Assembly: GCA_029263715.1 (NCBI GenBank)
Contig: JAJUFP010000002.1
Location: forward strand, 1 to 64,000
Direction of reading: 5' to 3'
Length of the DNA stretch: 64,000 bases
Source of the DNA: Nitrososphaera sp.
Lineage (GTDB): Archaea > Thermoproteota > Nitrososphaeria > Nitrososphaerales > Nitrososphaeraceae
Part shown: positions 42,402-50,737 of the stretch, piece by piece
Position numbering within the stretch: the stretch's first letter is position 1
How the letters are laid out: each line of letters opens with the position of its first letter
Translations under genes and position numbers: made by a program
Notes under the pieces: generated by a model
What the model was told of the DNA's origin: nothing
Database searches by the model: none
What the model saw: the letters and a program-made list of their open reading frames with translations, nothing else

Positions 42402-42713
42402 GTGAGCTTTGACTCAGATTCGTCATTATTTGAAAAGATGTCCGGCAAGAAACTTGCAACACTTTTCGGCCTAGCGTTCTTTGGAGCCTTCATGCTTATA
42501 CAGATGATCCAGGGATTCCCGCTCCGCAGCCTGTTTATAAAAGAGTCCGTGACCGAGGAAGTCGAGATCATCATAAAGCAGGGTGATGTCTGCGTCATCG
42601 AAACAGCCGACCATCCCCGGGAGATCCGAAACTGCACTTACAATGAGGGCGACCACCTCATCGTTACCTACAACAAGGACAACGCTGGAATCGAGTCCCA
42701 CCGGCTCAAGTGA
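42402..42713 (+). CDS. Membrane-anchored hypothetical protein
   Basis: The 103-residue protein starts at GTG. Residues of about 17-37 form a membrane helix (LATLFGLAFFGAFMLIQMI). The remainder is polar with three cysteines (CVIE, CTYN and a further one absent), which may sit outside. Its stop overlaps the convergent endonuclease IV stop by 8 bases. No known domain. Confidence 0.6.
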   Translation: MSFDSDSSLFEKMSGKKLATLFGLAFFGAFMLIQMIQGFPLRSLFIKESVTEEVEIIIKQGDVCVIETADHPREIRNCTYNEGDHLIVTYNKDNAGIESHRLK

Positions 42714-43563
42714 CCAGTTCCAGAAAAGCTTTCAAGTTGCCAGCATCGTCCCTTCTTCCGTCTATGGGAGTCTCCATTATAATCGGCAACTTCTTGACGG
42801 CTTTGTGGTGCACGAATGCAGACAGGCCCCCCTTGCCGATGTAGCCAAGGCCAATGTGATCATGCCTGTCAAGATTGCAGCCAAGTTCTCCTTTAGAGTC
42901 GTTTAGGTGAATCATTCTTAGTTCTTTGAATCCGACTGCCTTGTCAAACTCTGCTAGGGTCTTTTCCACGCCCTCGGCTGTGCGGATGTCGTAGCCTGAC
43001 GCAAAGACATGGCAGGTGTCGATGCAGACCCCTGCATTGACGCCAAGCCTGTCAAGGATTGTCCGCAGCTCCTGAAAATTGCCGCCGACGTTGTTTTTCT
43101 GGCCAGCATTGTTCTCAAGCAGGACCATGACTTGGCCGCGTTTTTTTGCCTTGTCCCGGGCCGTCTGTATGGCACCCACCAGCTGGTCTATGCCTGCTGA
43201 GACGCCTTTATCCTTGTGACTTCCAAGGTGGATTACTAGAAACGGTATTCCAAGCTCGCCGGAACGCTCCAGCTCGCCGGCCAGCGTTGCCACCGATTTC
43301 ATATAATTCTCGCCGGGCGGCCCAGAGAGGTTTGGCAGGTACGGCATGTGCACTGCTATGGAATCCCTGTCGATGCCGCTTGCAGCCAGCTTTTGCTTAA
43401 ACGTTGCCACGTCGCCGGCGTCAAGGGGCTTGGCAGCCCAGCCTCTGGGGTTTCGGCTAAAGATCTGAAAGGCGCTGCAGCCCATGCCTTTAGCGTTGTC
43501 CACAGAATTTGAAATGCCGCCGGCAATCGAGACGTGAAAGCCGACCTTGTAGCCGCCATTCAT
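42706..43563 (-). CDS. nfo: Endonuclease IV (AP endonuclease)
   Basis: It cuts DNA 5' of abasic sites in base excision repair. The 285-residue TIM barrel has all zinc ligands in their usual sequence: VGFHVSIAGG, HMPYLPNL, LVIHLGSH, LLENNAGQ, CIDTCHVFASGYD, MIHLNDSK, DRHDHIGLGYIG and PIIMETP. Length is typical. It starts at ATG 43563 and is divergent from the primase operon. Confidence 0.96.
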   Translation of the reverse strand: MNGGYKVGFHVSIAGGISNSVDNAKGMGCSAFQIFSRNPRGWAAKPLDAGDVATFKQKLAASGIDRDSIAVHMPYLPNLSGPPGENYMKSVATLAGELERSGELGIPFLVIHLGSHKDKGVSAGIDQLVGAIQTARDKAKKRGQVMVLLENNAGQKNNVGGNFQELRTILDRLGVNAGVCIDTCHVFASGYDIRTAEGVEKTLAEFDKAVGFKELRMIHLNDSKGELGCNLDRHDHIGLGYIGKGGLSAFVHHKAVKKLPIIMETPIDGRRDDAGNLKAFLELVT

Positions 43564-43640
43564 GCCACTGTTTGAAAGATGACGGTTAGTAAAGTTATTG
43601 CAACGGCGTTTTTATTGAGGGATAGTACACTTCATATTAC

Positions 43641-44687
43641 TTGTCAATAAGGATGGGGCCGAAGGATTGGGAGGATGATCCCCTTCAGAATGCAGATTAT
43701 GCAAAATACCCATTTCTGAATGATGTTTCTGAATTTATCCGGCGCTCGCACTTCGATTTTGAAGAATTTGACAGGCCAGAAATGAAGGATATCGTGGATG
43801 AGGCAGCCAAAAGGATTGAAATAGAAGTAGACGGAAAAGTCTACCCAGATTTAGATAGATTTCAGAAGGAAGTATGGACTTTCTTGGCTTCCCTCATGAT
43901 GGTAAAATCTCTGGGAATAGAATCGATAATTAGAAAGTATGCACTGTTTGAAGCAATGAGGGCAGAAAATTTTCTTGCAGATGACTTGAAGAAAATAAAA
44001 GATCAAAACAAAATACATCTCCTCTTGCTTAAGGTTTTTGAAGAATTATTCAAAGTTAAGATAAAGGCAGACCATGATGACATGAGATTTTATAAAGTAC
44101 ACGTTACAGACTATCTAAAAAGATCCTCTCATTTCCATGAACAGGAATGGAAATTGATAAACAGAATGGTAAACGACGGGTACGTTTTTCTTGACGCAGA
44201 AGAAACTGTAAGACTCTTCAGAAACGAGTTGAGCGCCTTAATTTATGACAGAGTCAAAGCAATGTCAATAGCGTCTTTACCAACTTCAATTAAGGTAAAA
44301 GTTGAAGAATTAAGAAATTCTTTGGCTCCGCGTTATGAGTACCGCACATATGCTGTAACAGAGTACCCGCCATGCGTCAAGCACGCCCTTGAGGTCATGG
44401 GCAGAGGCGAGAACCTGCCCCATTCTGCACGAGTCATGCTGGCCACGTACATGCTGGCCATAGGCAAGCAGACCGACGAGGTAGTCGAGCTGTTCAAAAA
44501 CGCGCCGGACTTTAATGAAAAGATAACCAGGTACCAAGTCGAGCACCTGGCGGGCACCAAGGGAAGCCGCGTCAAGTATTCCGTGCCGTCATGCGAGAAG
44601 CTGAGAAACGAGAACCTATGCTTTGCAACGGAGGACTGCGCCGGCATCATAAACCCGGTCCAGTTTGGCAGGTGGAAAAGGCAGTGA
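43641..44687 (+). CDS. priL: DNA primase large subunit
   Basis: It pairs with PriS to make RNA or DNA primers. The 348-residue protein has an N-terminal helical domain (to about residue 225) and a C-terminal 4Fe-4S domain with four cysteines in YPPCVKHALE, PSCEKLRNENLC and DCAG. The start is TTG 43641 or ATG 43653. Base composition changes within the gene: the first two thirds are AT-rich while the Fe-S domain from about 44330 is GC-rich like the neighbours. Its TGA overlaps the priS GTG. Confidence 0.93.
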   Translation: MSIRMGPKDWEDDPLQNADYAKYPFLNDVSEFIRRSHFDFEEFDRPEMKDIVDEAAKRIEIEVDGKVYPDLDRFQKEVWTFLASLMMVKSLGIESIIRKYALFEAMRAENFLADDLKKIKDQNKIHLLLLKVFEELFKVKIKADHDDMRFYKVHVTDYLKRSSHFHEQEWKLINRMVNDGYVFLDAEETVRLFRNELSALIYDRVKAMSIASLPTSIKVKVEELRNSLAPRYEYRTYAVTEYPPCVKHALEVMGRGENLPHSARVMLATYMLAIGKQTDEVVELFKNAPDFNEKITRYQVEHLAGTKGSRVKYSVPSCEKLRNENLCFATEDCAGIINPVQFGRWKRQ

Positions 44688-45838
44688 CTGAGAACAGGAA
44701 TCTTGAAGTCGTCAGGGCCGCGTTCAGGGAGTACTACTTTCGCCAGTCAAAGATGATCGAGATCCCGGAAGGCATAGAAAAGCGGGAATTTGGATACATG
44801 CCATTTGGCCAGGGGATGGTCCGGCACATCTCGTTTAAGGGCCCCGGCGAGGTCCTGGCCGCCCTGGTAAGGGAGGTGCCTTCAGACGTCTACTGTTCCA
44901 ACGCATACTATAGGTTCCCAAATCTGCCGATGCAGGAAAAGCAGTGGCTTGGGGCCGACCTGATATTTGACATCGACGGAAAGGATCTGGACCTGCCCTG
45001 CGTGCCGTCTCACTCCTATCCTGTATGCAGCAATTGCGGGCATGTCTCTGCGCCCTCTGAGAGCTCGGACTACACATGCCCGTCCTGCGCAGGCAAGAAG
45101 GCCGAATGGGTCTCGATACCCTGTGCAAAGTGCATCGACGGCTCAAAGAAAGAAGCAAAAAAACTGATAGACTTTCTGACCGAGGATCTGGGCATCCAGA
45201 GGTCAGCAATACGCCTGTATTTTTCTGGCAACAATGGCTTTCACTTCCATATTGACGACGAATCTTACCGGATGCTTGATTCGCAGGCAAGGTCGGACCT
45301 TGTCGGGTACCTGTCTGGCATCGGGCTTATGGCCGAAAGCATTGGCGTGCGCAAGAGCCCCGGAGGCGACCTGGCTTATGTCAAGTTCCCCAAAAGCGGG
45401 CTTGCGTATGGCTGGCGCAAAAAGATTGCTGACCGCCTAAAGATTGACAACACCTCGACTATCCGGCTTACCCACCTTGTCCAGCAAAAGGGCGGCTTTT
45501 CTGCCTTCCAGTCAGAAATAGACGCCATCGCCCGGCAGGCTGGAGTCCGGATAGACCCGCAGGTCACCACCGACGTGCACCGGATCTTTCGCATGCCGGG
45601 CACCCTTAACAGCAAGAGCGGGCTTGTAAAGAAAAGATGCGAGCTAGATAGTATCGACTCATTTGAGCCATTCTCTGAAGCCTGCCTGCTGGGCGACAGC
45701 AGGGTGCAGGTCCAGATGAAAACCCATGTCCGGTTCAAGCTCAAAGGCGAGTCCTTTAACATATCCAAGGAATCAGCCGAGCTGCCGGCTTTTGCCGCAG
45801 TCTATCTCCTCTGCAAGGGCTTGGCCCAGGTGGCCTGA
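44684..45838 (+). CDS. priS: DNA primase catalytic small subunit
   Basis: The 384-residue protein starts at GTG 44684, overlapping the priL stop as GTGA; the longer frame from 44591 lies within priL. Catalytic Asp residues are in LGADLIFDIDGKDLD. A four-cysteine zinc module (CSNCGH, CPSCAGK, then CAKC) follows, and SGNNGFHFHID holds the nucleotide-binding His region. Family C-terminal blocks include VTTDVHRIFRMPGTLNSKSG. The two subunits act as a heterodimer and are translationally coupled here. Confidence 0.94.
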   Translation: MTENRNLEVVRAAFREYYFRQSKMIEIPEGIEKREFGYMPFGQGMVRHISFKGPGEVLAALVREVPSDVYCSNAYYRFPNLPMQEKQWLGADLIFDIDGKDLDLPCVPSHSYPVCSNCGHVSAPSESSDYTCPSCAGKKAEWVSIPCAKCIDGSKKEAKKLIDFLTEDLGIQRSAIRLYFSGNNGFHFHIDDESYRMLDSQARSDLVGYLSGIGLMAESIGVRKSPGGDLAYVKFPKSGLAYGWRKKIADRLKIDNTSTIRLTHLVQQKGGFSAFQSEIDAIARQAGVRIDPQVTTDVHRIFRMPGTLNSKSGLVKKRCELDSIDSFEPFSEACLLGDSRVQVQMKTHVRFKLKGESFNISKESAELPAFAAVYLLCKGLAQVA

Positions 45839-45873
45839 ACGTATTAAAGGACCTTCATTCCTACATTGTTTGA

Positions 45874-48777
45874 TTGTGGGACACCTACAGTAGCGGCAAG
45901 GATACAACTCCGCGCTCCAGCATTGGCAGGACGGTCCGTATCGCGGTCTTTGCAGCGGTAGGTATAGTTATCTTCCTTCTGGTCAGCAACCAGGCAGTGA
46001 ACCTGTTTCTCAACGTATCAGAGTTTGGCTCGGTCTTCACCAAGACGGTTTACTACTCCATACTTTCCGGCCTTATCCTGGCGGCCATCGCCCTGGTCAG
46101 GGTCAACTTTGTCCACCGCCACTCCATAGTATGGTACAGCTTTCAGGTCGTAACAAACCTAGTAGGACGCGGCGAGCGTCAGCAAAAAAACCTGTCCTAC
46201 ACAGAGTTTCACATGAGCCCGTTGAGCTTTGGCGTCTGGCAGGTGACAAAGGTGGTTCTGCTGGCCCCGCTTTTTGGAAACATTGTCTTTGGTATGGCGA
46301 TGGAGTACATGGCTGACGGAAACGACATCGGGCTTGGCTCGATAGGCAGGATATTTTCCATACCCTTTACAGACGTCCCTGCTGACGGCAGCTTTACCAC
46401 TGAAAGCATCATCCCGCTTGTGCCTTCTCTGACAATGGTTATACCGCCGCTTTTGGCGGCCGTCGGAGTCCGGCTCTTGGTCTACGTGGGCGTCTCCGGG
46501 GCCATCAGCATAGTCTCGGCATACATCAACGACGTCAGCGACAGAAAGCCCCGCTTCCTGTCCTACATCTCGACGGTCGAGATAATAATAGGTACCGTGA
46601 TCTTTTGGGCCGGCTTTACCGTATTCTTCAGCTCGGCCATAGACTATAACACGCGGTACATCATCGCCGGCGCACTAGCGCTTGGAGCGGCCTTCATAGC
46701 CTTTGGATTTCTAGACAAGCGCCGCGCACGGGTGATAATATACCCAGCAAAAAAGCATATCTACTCGAGGTTTATCGCCGTCGCGGCGGTCGTCGTCGTC
46801 GTCTCGTCCATCGTTTTCATAAACGCCGGAATAGCCGAGGCCAAGAAGGTGGAGTGGCGCGGCCCGTACATCTCGCAGGAGATAGCCGTCAACCGGTACG
46901 CGGCGGAGCTGGACGATATCAAGATAGTGAACTATGACGTCAAGCCGCCCTCCGTCTCGCCGTCCGACATCCGGCCGATAGTGGACGAAAACCGCGATAC
47001 GCTGAACAACATCCGGCTCTGGGACCAGGAGGCGGCCACGTCGAAGCTGAAACCGGAGCTTGGTCAGAGAAACGACATCGTCTTTGCCGACACGGACATA
47101 CTGCGGTTTGACTCGACGATGGTCTGGACCGGCACTACAACTCCAAAGCTGCCGGACACGGCCAGGGGCAACGAGTGGTTCAACGGGCACCTTGTTTACA
47201 CCCACGCCAACACTGGCCTGAAGATGCTTGAGGCTGATACCGGCAACCTTGTGGACGAGGCCAAGTTCTTTGAGCAGCGCCGCATATACTACGGCGAGAG
47301 CGGAACCGAGGGCATCTTCTCAAAGGCATGGTCTGCATACCCCGTCGGGCGGACTTCCAGCACCGAGATAGACGGGTTCTTTTACAACGGCACCGGCGGC
47401 GTCGATGTCTCGCCGCCCCTCAGCTGGGTCTTTGAGCCAAACTTCATGCTGTCCTATCCAGACACGCCGATACACGTGATGAGGTACAAGGACATCCACG
47501 ACCGCATGGAGCTTTTGTACCCGTTCTTTGCTTATGACTTTGCATTCGGAGAAAGCGTGACTCCCACCTTCCAGAAGGTCGATGCTTTCCCTGTAACTGA
47601 CGGCACCAACACGTACTGGATGATGCCCCTTATCGTGGGGCTTGACACCTCCCACGTGCCGTGGGGGCCACCCTTCATGCTCAAGCTAGTGGGCTACGCG
47701 CTCATCGATACTTACAACGGCGACGTGCAGGTCATCGTGACTGGAGACGACAAGTTCTCCGAGGTTTTCTACGAGCAGTACAAGGAGCTTGGCGCCACGC
47801 GGGATGTCCCGGCCTGGCTTGAGAAGCAGATTCGGTATCCTGAAGAGATGTTCGTATGGACGATAGCAAAATTCAACCGCTACCATGTGATGGATCCAAA
47901 GACGTTCATAGAGGGCACCAAGTTCTACGATATACCCCAGGACCAGTCCAGGGACGTGCCGCCGTACTACATCGTGACCAAGCCGCAGGGTTTTGAAAAG
48001 TCCGAGTTCGTGGGCTTTCAGTCCCTTGAGCTGAGCGGCTCGCAGAGCAAGAACCTGGTGGGCTACATGATAGTGCAAAACGACCTTGGCCGGCTAGGCG
48101 AGATGACTTTCTACTCTGTGCCGCAAGAGTCCCCTACAAAGCTCATTGGCCCGACCGCTGCGCGGGAGGCCCTTGAAAAGGACAGGGAGTACAAGAACAT
48201 CAAGACGCTGTTGCAGGGCAACCCCAAGCTGGGGGAGAACATCCTGTACAAGATCGGAGACGAGGAAGTGTACTTTATTCCGGTTTACACTGCCAGCACT
48301 GCCGGAGGCGTGGTATCGCAGATAGGCACGATTGCAGCCGTCGGCGCGTCGGTGACCGGGAACTTTTACGTCGGGCTTGGTGACAATCCAGTGCAGGCGT
48401 TTGAAAACTATCTTCTCAAGTCTGCCGGCCAGGAACCGTCGGATCAAGTTCCGCCATCAACCGGAGGCAACGTCACCGACATCGATGTGCAGGGAAGGAT
48501 AGCAGCACTAGAAAAGCTGTTTGAAGACGCCGGCATACAGGTCCTCAGGCCCACGGCCATATCTGCCCCCCTTGAATTCCGGGAGGCGTCCGTATCCTAC
48601 AAGTCGGAGGACGAGTCTGATGCTGCAAGGCAGTCGGTAAACGACTTTATCGGCAAATTTGCCCCGCAGGGCGGCAGGGTGTTTGAATGGCAGACTGACA
48701 GCACTGTCAACTTTGGAGTGCTCCAGTCAGTTGACGGCATTGTCGAGGTCCATTACATATCGGTAGAGGTTGGCTGA
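45874..48777 (+). CDS. UPF0182-family large membrane protein
   Basis: The 967-residue protein begins with seven or so membrane helices (residues of about 20-320), ending at IVFINAGIAEAKKVEWRGPYI. The remaining 650 residues form a long extracytoplasmic region: EIAVNRYAAEL, NNIRLWDQE, YTHANTGLKML, TYWMMPLIVGLDTS and VQNDLGRLGEM match what I recall of UPF0182 (COG1615). The function is unknown, but size and topology suggest surface transport or assembly. Starts at TTG. The GMP synthase amidotransferase gene follows after 2 bases, so they may be co-transcribed. Confidence 0.87.
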   Translation: MWDTYSSGKDTTPRSSIGRTVRIAVFAAVGIVIFLLVSNQAVNLFLNVSEFGSVFTKTVYYSILSGLILAAIALVRVNFVHRHSIVWYSFQVVTNLVGRGERQQKNLSYTEFHMSPLSFGVWQVTKVVLLAPLFGNIVFGMAMEYMADGNDIGLGSIGRIFSIPFTDVPADGSFTTESIIPLVPSLTMVIPPLLAAVGVRLLVYVGVSGAISIVSAYINDVSDRKPRFLSYISTVEIIIGTVIFWAGFTVFFSSAIDYNTRYIIAGALALGAAFIAFGFLDKRRARVIIYPAKKHIYSRFIAVAAVVVVVSSIVFINAGIAEAKKVEWRGPYISQEIAVNRYAAELDDIKIVNYDVKPPSVSPSDIRPIVDENRDTLNNIRLWDQEAATSKLKPELGQRNDIVFADTDILRFDSTMVWTGTTTPKLPDTARGNEWFNGHLVYTHANTGLKMLEADTGNLVDEAKFFEQRRIYYGESGTEGIFSKAWSAYPVGRTSSTEIDGFFYNGTGGVDVSPPLSWVFEPNFMLSYPDTPIHVMRYKDIHDRMELLYPFFAYDFAFGESVTPTFQKVDAFPVTDGTNTYWMMPLIVGLDTSHVPWGPPFMLKLVGYALIDTYNGDVQVIVTGDDKFSEVFYEQYKELGATRDVPAWLEKQIRYPEEMFVWTIAKFNRYHVMDPKTFIEGTKFYDIPQDQSRDVPPYYIVTKPQGFEKSEFVGFQSLELSGSQSKNLVGYMIVQNDLGRLGEMTFYSVPQESPTKLIGPTAAREALEKDREYKNIKTLLQGNPKLGENILYKIGDEEVYFIPVYTASTAGGVVSQIGTIAAVGASVTGNFYVGLGDNPVQAFENYLLKSAGQEPSDQVPPSTGGNVTDIDVQGRIAALEKLFEDAGIQVLRPTAISAPLEFREASVSYKSEDESDAARQSVNDFIGKFAPQGGRVFEWQTDSTVNFGVLQSVDGIVEVHYISVEVG

Positions 48778-48779
48778 CC

Positions 48780-49328
48780 TTGCAGAAGGTACTGGTGGTA
48801 GACAACCTCTCACCTTTCACGCCGGATATACTGGCCTGCCTTGACCGGCTTGGCGTAGACCATATCTGCAAAAAGTATTCCGATGTCTCGGATCTTGTCT
48901 ATAGCCGCGTCATTTTATCTGGAAGGCGTAAGAACGACTCGGCCACGAACGCGGCAAATGCGCGGATAATAAAGCGCTGCCTTGAAAACAGCCTGCCGGT
49001 GCTGGGGATCTGCTACGGAGCGGAGATAATCGCCCTAACCCTTGGCGGGTCGCTTCGCCGGATGCCGCAGGCAGTGCAGGGGCCCACAAAGATCCTGCCT
49101 TCTGGACCAAACCTGCTTACCGGCGACAAAAAGTCAGTGACGATGTATGAAAGCCACAGGCTTTGCGTTGCAAGGCTGCCTGACAGCTTTGATGTGCTGG
49201 CAAGCTCCGAGCACTGCCGGTACGAGATGTTTGCCCACAAGACCAAAAAGATCTGCGGGACCCAGTTCCACCCAGAAAAGAGCGACCAGGATGGCCTGGA
49301 CCTGATTGAAAGTTTTTTGAAATTGTAG
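48780..49328 (+). CDS. guaAA: GMP synthase glutamine amidotransferase subunit
   Basis: The 182-residue protein is a class I glutamine amidotransferase: VILSGRRKND replaces the usual GG loop, LGICYGAEIIAL holds the catalytic Cys, and GTQFHPEKSDQDG the His and Glu. Archaeal GMP synthase is split into an amidotransferase and a synthetase; this size and the GICYG loop suit the first. The synthetase subunit is not in the window, so an alternative amidotransferase role is possible. 38 bases precede the next gene. Confidence 0.82.
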   Translation: MQKVLVVDNLSPFTPDILACLDRLGVDHICKKYSDVSDLVYSRVILSGRRKNDSATNAANARIIKRCLENSLPVLGICYGAEIIALTLGGSLRRMPQAVQGPTKILPSGPNLLTGDKKSVTMYESHRLCVARLPDSFDVLASSEHCRYEMFAHKTKKICGTQFHPEKSDQDGLDLIESFLKL

Positions 49329-49366
49329 AAGGATTTATTTTCCGCCAACCCTTCCTGTCAGGTCAG

Positions 49367-50311
49367 TTGTCAAATTCACAGTCAGAGCATCTCATCAACT
49401 TACCCCTTGTCAGCAAGAGCGAGGAAAGCGCACGGCTCCCGCTGGCAATAAACGTGGTGGCCAAGTACTGGGGCGAGGACCTGACGTCCCTTGCCTCAGA
49501 ACCCGCTCCAGCAAGGGGGGCCGTGATGATAGACGGAATAGATCTAGCAGAAAAACGCGGCCTTGCCTGCTACATATACAAAAGCTCGCTTAAGGATCTG
49601 AAAAGGCGCATCGACCAAGGCATACCGCCCATAGTCATCATGCCCGGCATACAGGATGTGGTGCAGCACGCAACGGTGGTTTCTGGATACAACAGCGATG
49701 AGCGCAGGATCCTCACCTACGTGCCGGAGCCAGACACGTTTGGTGCCGTATCTGAATCCAAGTTTGAGTCCGACTGGGTACAGGACGACACGACTGCCAT
49801 AGTCTTGATCCCACAGGACATGAAGAGCATCATGAAAAACGAGGAACTAAAATTCAACAAATCAAACCGGCTCTGTTTTGAGTCTGAAAGGCCGCGCCAT
49901 GAAGGCCGGCTTAACCTGGTTGTAGACATGCTTACAGAGGCCACGCAGGTGGACCCTGACAACCCTCAGGCCTGGTGCCTTTTGGCTGGAGTCCACAACG
50001 AGATGGGCTCAGATCAGGCCGTGGCCTGCTATGAGCGGACGATAAAGCTGAACCCGCAGTACTACCTTGCGTACCGGGGACTTGGAAACTATTTTCTGAA
50101 AAGAAAGGACCATGCACTGGCAGAAGCCTACTACACCAAGGCCATCGAGATAAACCCTGTGCGCTTTGGCCCCATATACAAGAACCGGGCAGTGGCAAGG
50201 CTGCAAATAGGCAACAATGCCGGAGCAAAGCAGGACCTAGTAAGGTACCTGGAGCAGACGCCCAACGCCGGCGACAGAAAGTCAATAGAGGATGCTATTT
50301 CCCAGCTCTGA
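49367..50311 (+). CDS. C39-like peptidase domain plus TPR repeats
   Basis: The 314-residue protein begins with a papain-like C39 fold (about residues 10-160): NLPLVSKSEESARLPLAINVVAKYWG, PPIVIMPGIQDVVQHATVVSGYN and RILTYVPEPDTFG. The catalytic Cys position in the usual QxxCG region has Leu-Ala here, so peptidase activity is doubtful; the His (VQHATVV) remains. Residues of about 200-300 form three TPRs (NPQAWCLLAGVHNEMGSDQA, AYRGLGNYFLKRKDHALAEA, FGPIYKNRAVARLQIGNN). It may be a peptide-binding adaptor. Overlaps the convergent monooxygenase-like gene. Confidence 0.76.
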   Translation: MSNSQSEHLINLPLVSKSEESARLPLAINVVAKYWGEDLTSLASEPAPARGAVMIDGIDLAEKRGLACYIYKSSLKDLKRRIDQGIPPIVIMPGIQDVVQHATVVSGYNSDERRILTYVPEPDTFGAVSESKFESDWVQDDTTAIVLIPQDMKSIMKNEELKFNKSNRLCFESERPRHEGRLNLVVDMLTEATQVDPDNPQAWCLLAGVHNEMGSDQAVACYERTIKLNPQYYLAYRGLGNYFLKRKDHALAEAYYTKAIEINPVRFGPIYKNRAVARLQIGNNAGAKQDLVRYLEQTPNAGDRKSIEDAISQL

Positions 50312-50639
50312 TCTCGGTGTATGTCTCTATCCTGACCGGCTCCTGCAGTAGACCGTTGATCTTTTCTGGAAGGGCCTGCAGGTATGGCTTTCTTAGATGT
50401 GCTTCTAGGGCAGCCATGTCCGTCCAGACCTCGTCAAAGACAAGGGAGTCTGGATCCTTTGTTGAGCGGTGAAGAACGTATGCGATGTTGCCCGGCTCGC
50501 CCCTTGTGGGTTCTACAAGGTCTAAAAGTATGCTTTCCAGCTTCTCTGATTTTCCGGGCCGGGCCTTGAAAAATGCAAGACACCTGATGGACTTGTCGGT
50601 GCGGTTCTGGAATTTCTGCAGGTCTGTGGTCGTGACCAT
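50295..50639 (-). CDS. Antibiotic biosynthesis monooxygenase (ABM) domain protein
   Basis: From ATG 50639 the protein has 114 residues. IRCLAFFKARPGKSEKLESI, GNIAYVLHRSTKDPDSLVFDEVWTDMAALEAHLRKPYL and the final EPVRIETYTEI form the ferredoxin-like ABM fold. Members oxidise quinones or degrade haem, or act as adaptors. A TTTATTTATC element at about 50670-50682 places transcription near 50650, so I prefer this start to the ATG at 50663. This promoter lies between the gene and the CRISPR array. Confidence 0.82.
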   Translation of the reverse strand: MVTTTDLQKFQNRTDKSIRCLAFFKARPGKSEKLESILLDLVEPTRGEPGNIAYVLHRSTKDPDSLVFDEVWTDMAALEAHLRKPYLQALPEKINGLLQEPVRIETYTEIRAGK

Positions 50640-50737
50640 GGCCGTTTTGAATTGCGCCGGCATTGATAAATAAACTACACGATCGGAGGCTGACCCCAAA
50701 AATGATAAGTACATGTAGTGCATCTCATGTGATCGGG

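Noticed and set aside
49367-49850. Active C39 cysteine peptidase
   Set aside because: The usual Cys is missing at the QxxCG position, so I call only a C39-like fold.
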